A stretch of 64,000 nt of DNA. It comes from Enoplosus armatus (Eukaryota; Chordata; Actinopteri; Centrarchiformes; Enoplosidae). This document shows, piece by piece, positions 61,191 to 64,000 of this stretch. The notes under the pieces were generated by a model, which searched no databases, had not been told where the DNA came from, and was given only the letters and a program-made list of their open reading frames with translations. The stretch covers positions 14,156,001 to 14,220,000 of the forward strand of contig NC_092183.1 in the NCBI RefSeq assembly GCF_043641665.1. Direction: 5' to 3'. Each line of letters starts with the position of its first letter. Position 1 is the first letter of the stretch. A program made the translations under genes and the position numbers.

Positions 61191-64000
61191 TTGAAGATTT
61201 ATTTCTCTCTCTCACTCGACAGCAGACACCGTGAAAACTACAAAACAAAGACAAAGTTTCAAACATACATCTCTCCGTCATTTCAAGCTAGTGCTCGCTA
61301 ATAAACAGGTCCGACCACATTACTACAACAGAAATGTAAAGTAATAAGCAAACCGCTGAAACGTATTACATCTTCTTATACAAAGGCAAATATCACGTGC
61401 AAGGTAAATCACTCAAAAACAGTTACCGCGTATAGATTATGTTTACTTTGGGGCCGTATTGTTTACTCTTTTTCTGCAACCACGTTAGATGCTTACCCAT
61501 AATGCTTTAGCTGAGTCCTTCAAAATAAAACACATTTTCTCACTTTGGTCACTTAAAGAGCACTACATTTTAACATTTACATTACAGTATGAACTCTTGA
61601 ATTTATAACATATATACATACATACACATATATTGCAATAAACAACTCAATAAACCATGTCTCTAAGACAGTTACACCTGTGTTGAGCCACTTCTTCTGG
61701 CAGTGACGTGCAGTTTTCTCAGTTGAGAGCTCTGTCAGCTGTCTGTCCTCAAACCACAGCTTTTACTGTAAGGCCATTCACATTTCCAAAGTCAAATTTG
61801 TGGTTTCTAGTTTTGCCTGCCTTGCTTCTCCTCTTCTTTATTTTTCTTCTCAGCTCACAACCCTCTATGTGCACATAAAACAGAATCAAATTCTGCTTAG
61901 TAACTGAAACAAAAATACCTATGTTAGTGATAGCTGTTGATTGGCACGAAGAAGAACTCCTTATTTATTAGCTTATAAATCATAGTATCAGCAGTCTTTG
62001 TATTTGCCATACCAACTATGAATACACTTGTTCAACCTCTGAACTCTTACAGTTCATACAATAATAAAGGCAGAGCTCAATTTCTAATCAAATGCTACAC
62101 AATGAGCAGCATGGTTCATGGGGTAGTCATAAGCTCAGCTACACCTCAAGGACGCTTTTTACAATACCGTCTGACATCTATATAACCTCTGCTTCAATTA
62201 GTAAAAGCAAATGAAATAGAATTGGTTCATTCAGTTTTATGCCATTTGTTGTGTCTTGTATTGCTTTCAGACCTGTAATATTTATTTCTTACGCTGGCAG
62301 GATTCATGGAGGATCCCGTGTTTCCAGCACGCTCTGTTAAATTTTTTTATCGTAACATTTGGCTCAAGAGTATACTGTATACCCTGTACTCTTACAGTAA
62401 TAATGGTCCATATTTATGTCTACAAACAGATGTTAAGAGCCAACAAGTTGCATTTTCACACAGCTGAGGCCCTCCCTCAATCCATTGCAAGTCTCCTTAT
62501 GAGCCAACGCACATGAAATTAGAGAAAGGGGCCACTTCCACATGAAGATATCCTGGTGAGTGATTATGATCCCATGTCCCTGTCATACATATGTCATCCA
62601 GCCAGCTGCTACTGTGGCACCTGGTAGAAGATCAGTTGTGGTGTTCCAGTCCCTGCCAGGTGATCTGGTTTCTCTTTCCCTTTCAACACCACAAAACAGC
62701 AGGTCGAGGTCTTTTAAAAACACACATGATATGTGTCTATGTTATTGGCAGTTGGGAATTAAAGAAAAGACTAATTAAAGGAGTAATGCAGTGGTGGAAA
62801 AACATCAGTACAAGTAAAAGTCCTGCATTCTGTGACTAATATATTATTATATAAGACATCATTAATGTGTAAGCAGCATTTTACTGTTTTAGCTGGTCAT
62901 GGTGAAGACTACTGCTTCATATGCAGGTTTTATATACATATTATGTATAATATATACAGGTGTTTAGTCCAGTTGTTGGCATCCTAGATTGCTCTGTTTA
63001 GTTCAGTCAAGATGAAGACTGGTGTGGGCTGGCCAGCAGACAGTAAGAGCTTGTTTTCTTGGGCTGGAGGGATGCAAGGTCATCTGTAAATGTGTTGATT
63101 TAGCACTGGAGTCTGTGGGAGACTACATACCAACACACGGTAAGTGAGGCTGGAAGATGAGATGCACAACACACCTCTCATTCTAAAAGTTTTTCTACGG
63201 TTTCTATGTTGGATCCTGTGATGCTGACTGTCTGTTCAGCGGTGTCTTCTTTGTTCTACAGCTCCTCAAAAGCTTGATATTTACAGGCATCCAGGTTTTG
63301 ACAGACATTCTGTCTGAGGCCAAATGGAGTGTGATGACAAGGCTGATGGGCCCCGTGATGTGTGCGACCTGTGATTTCCAGTTAGTAGCAAATACATTGT
63401 TGTATATGAACTGCGACAATACCGCACACTCAACATTAGTGCAGAGTTTAATTCAGATTGTTAGTATATTAGTTGGGACCCACTTCCACAGAGGCCATCA
63501 GACAGATATCATAAAGCAGTAGAGAGAGGTTGTGTTGTCTCTTGCATCCAACCGCTGACTTCAACAAGGTGGCAGCAGCAGATGAGTAAACGTCTAACAT
63601 TCAAACAATCATCTCTGTCTTTTCTTACAGATAAGGCTGATTGTTCATGAAACTCCATTTGGAAATGTGTTATTTGTTATTTGTTAGTTCACCACAGGGG
63701 GGCTATGGGAAACTATGAAGTCACTATTTTGGAGTGAACATGAAAAATGACGTATCTGACTCAAAAAAACAAACCGTATTTTTATAAAGTAGATTTTCAC
63801 TGAGATCCTTACTTAGTTCCTAGTGAAGTGCTCTCCAACTTTAGTGGGTCTGTCAACAACTTGTCTATAATTATGTGTCTTCTGCTGATATCTACTGTAC
63901 ATCTTTACAGCACAATCAGAGCATTTCAGGAGAATCTTTAGCACTGATGGCAGAAAGGTTCATCTTGGTAATTGGTTAGTGGTCACCAGATGTGTGAGAT
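61191..64000. other. No gene recognised; possible 3' flank of an off-window minus-strand gene
   Basis: No coding exon is supportable on either strand. AATAAA on the minus strand at about 61204-61199 could be the poly(A) signal of a gene whose coding part lies beyond 64000. In human, RNF185 lies upstream of LIMK2 in the matching orientation, but I see no RNF185 coding sequence here. Confidence 0.25.
62788..62960 (+). repeat. Dispersed fish repeat fragment (AAGTAAAAGTCCTGCATTC family)
   Basis: GCAGTGGTGGAAAAACATCA, GTACAAGTAAAAGTCCTGCA and ATTAATGTGTAAGCAGCATT follow the order of a very common teleost interspersed repeat. The copy is shortened and diverged. Confidence 0.6.

Noticed and set aside
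62256..62516. 86-codon plus-strand open frame at the right end
   Set aside because: No recognisable domain was found, and it lies in AT-rich sequence that may be 3' flank of an off-window gene.

Overview
The window is nuclear DNA from a bony fish, most likely a spiny-rayed (percomorph) teleost. It has spliced genes with GT-AG introns, mostly AT-rich introns, dinucleotide microsatellites and several dispersed repeats that I recognise from percomorph genomes. I see no bacterial, viral or CRISPR features.

Five protein-coding genes can be read from first to last coding exon. From left to right they are: atp6v0a2 (minus, 11000 to 1185), V-ATPase a2 subunit, 20 coding exons, 845 aa; tctn2 (minus, 17104 to 12473), tectonic-2 of the ciliary transition zone, 18 exons, 729 aa; a THADA-family gene (plus, 18777 to 30092), 31 exons, 1859 aa; pik3ip1 (plus, 33830 to 39391), a kringle-domain PI3K inhibitor, 6 exons, 280 aa; and limk2 (minus, 59382 to 42912), LIM-LIM-PDZ-kinase, 16 exons, 665 aa. 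For every gene the exon phases were checked by hand: each junction joins in frame and each total is a multiple of three.

Layout: atp6v0a2 and tctn2 are head to tail. tctn2 and the THADA gene are divergent, 1.7 kb apart, with a 5'-truncated LINE between them. The THADA gene and pik3ip1 are tandem across a 3.4 kb gene-free stretch. pik3ip1 and limk2 converge, with poly(A) signals about 0.9 kb apart. The last 4.6 kb is upstream of limk2 and holds no gene I can support. TCTN2-ATP6V0A2 are neighbours on human 12q24 and PIK3IP1-LIMK2 are neighbours on human 22q12, so the window joins two human blocks around a THADA-family gene.

The genes do not form a pathway. They act in organelle acidification, cilium gating, tRNA methylation (inferred from the family), PI3K restraint and actin control. 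The more unusual material is non-coding: a short-TIR MITE-like element in limk2 intron 2, a long inverted-repeat element and a 36-nt hairpin upstream of pik3ip1, and candidate X-box and TCACGTGA sites in the tctn2 and THADA promoters. I found no convincing undescribed gene system.
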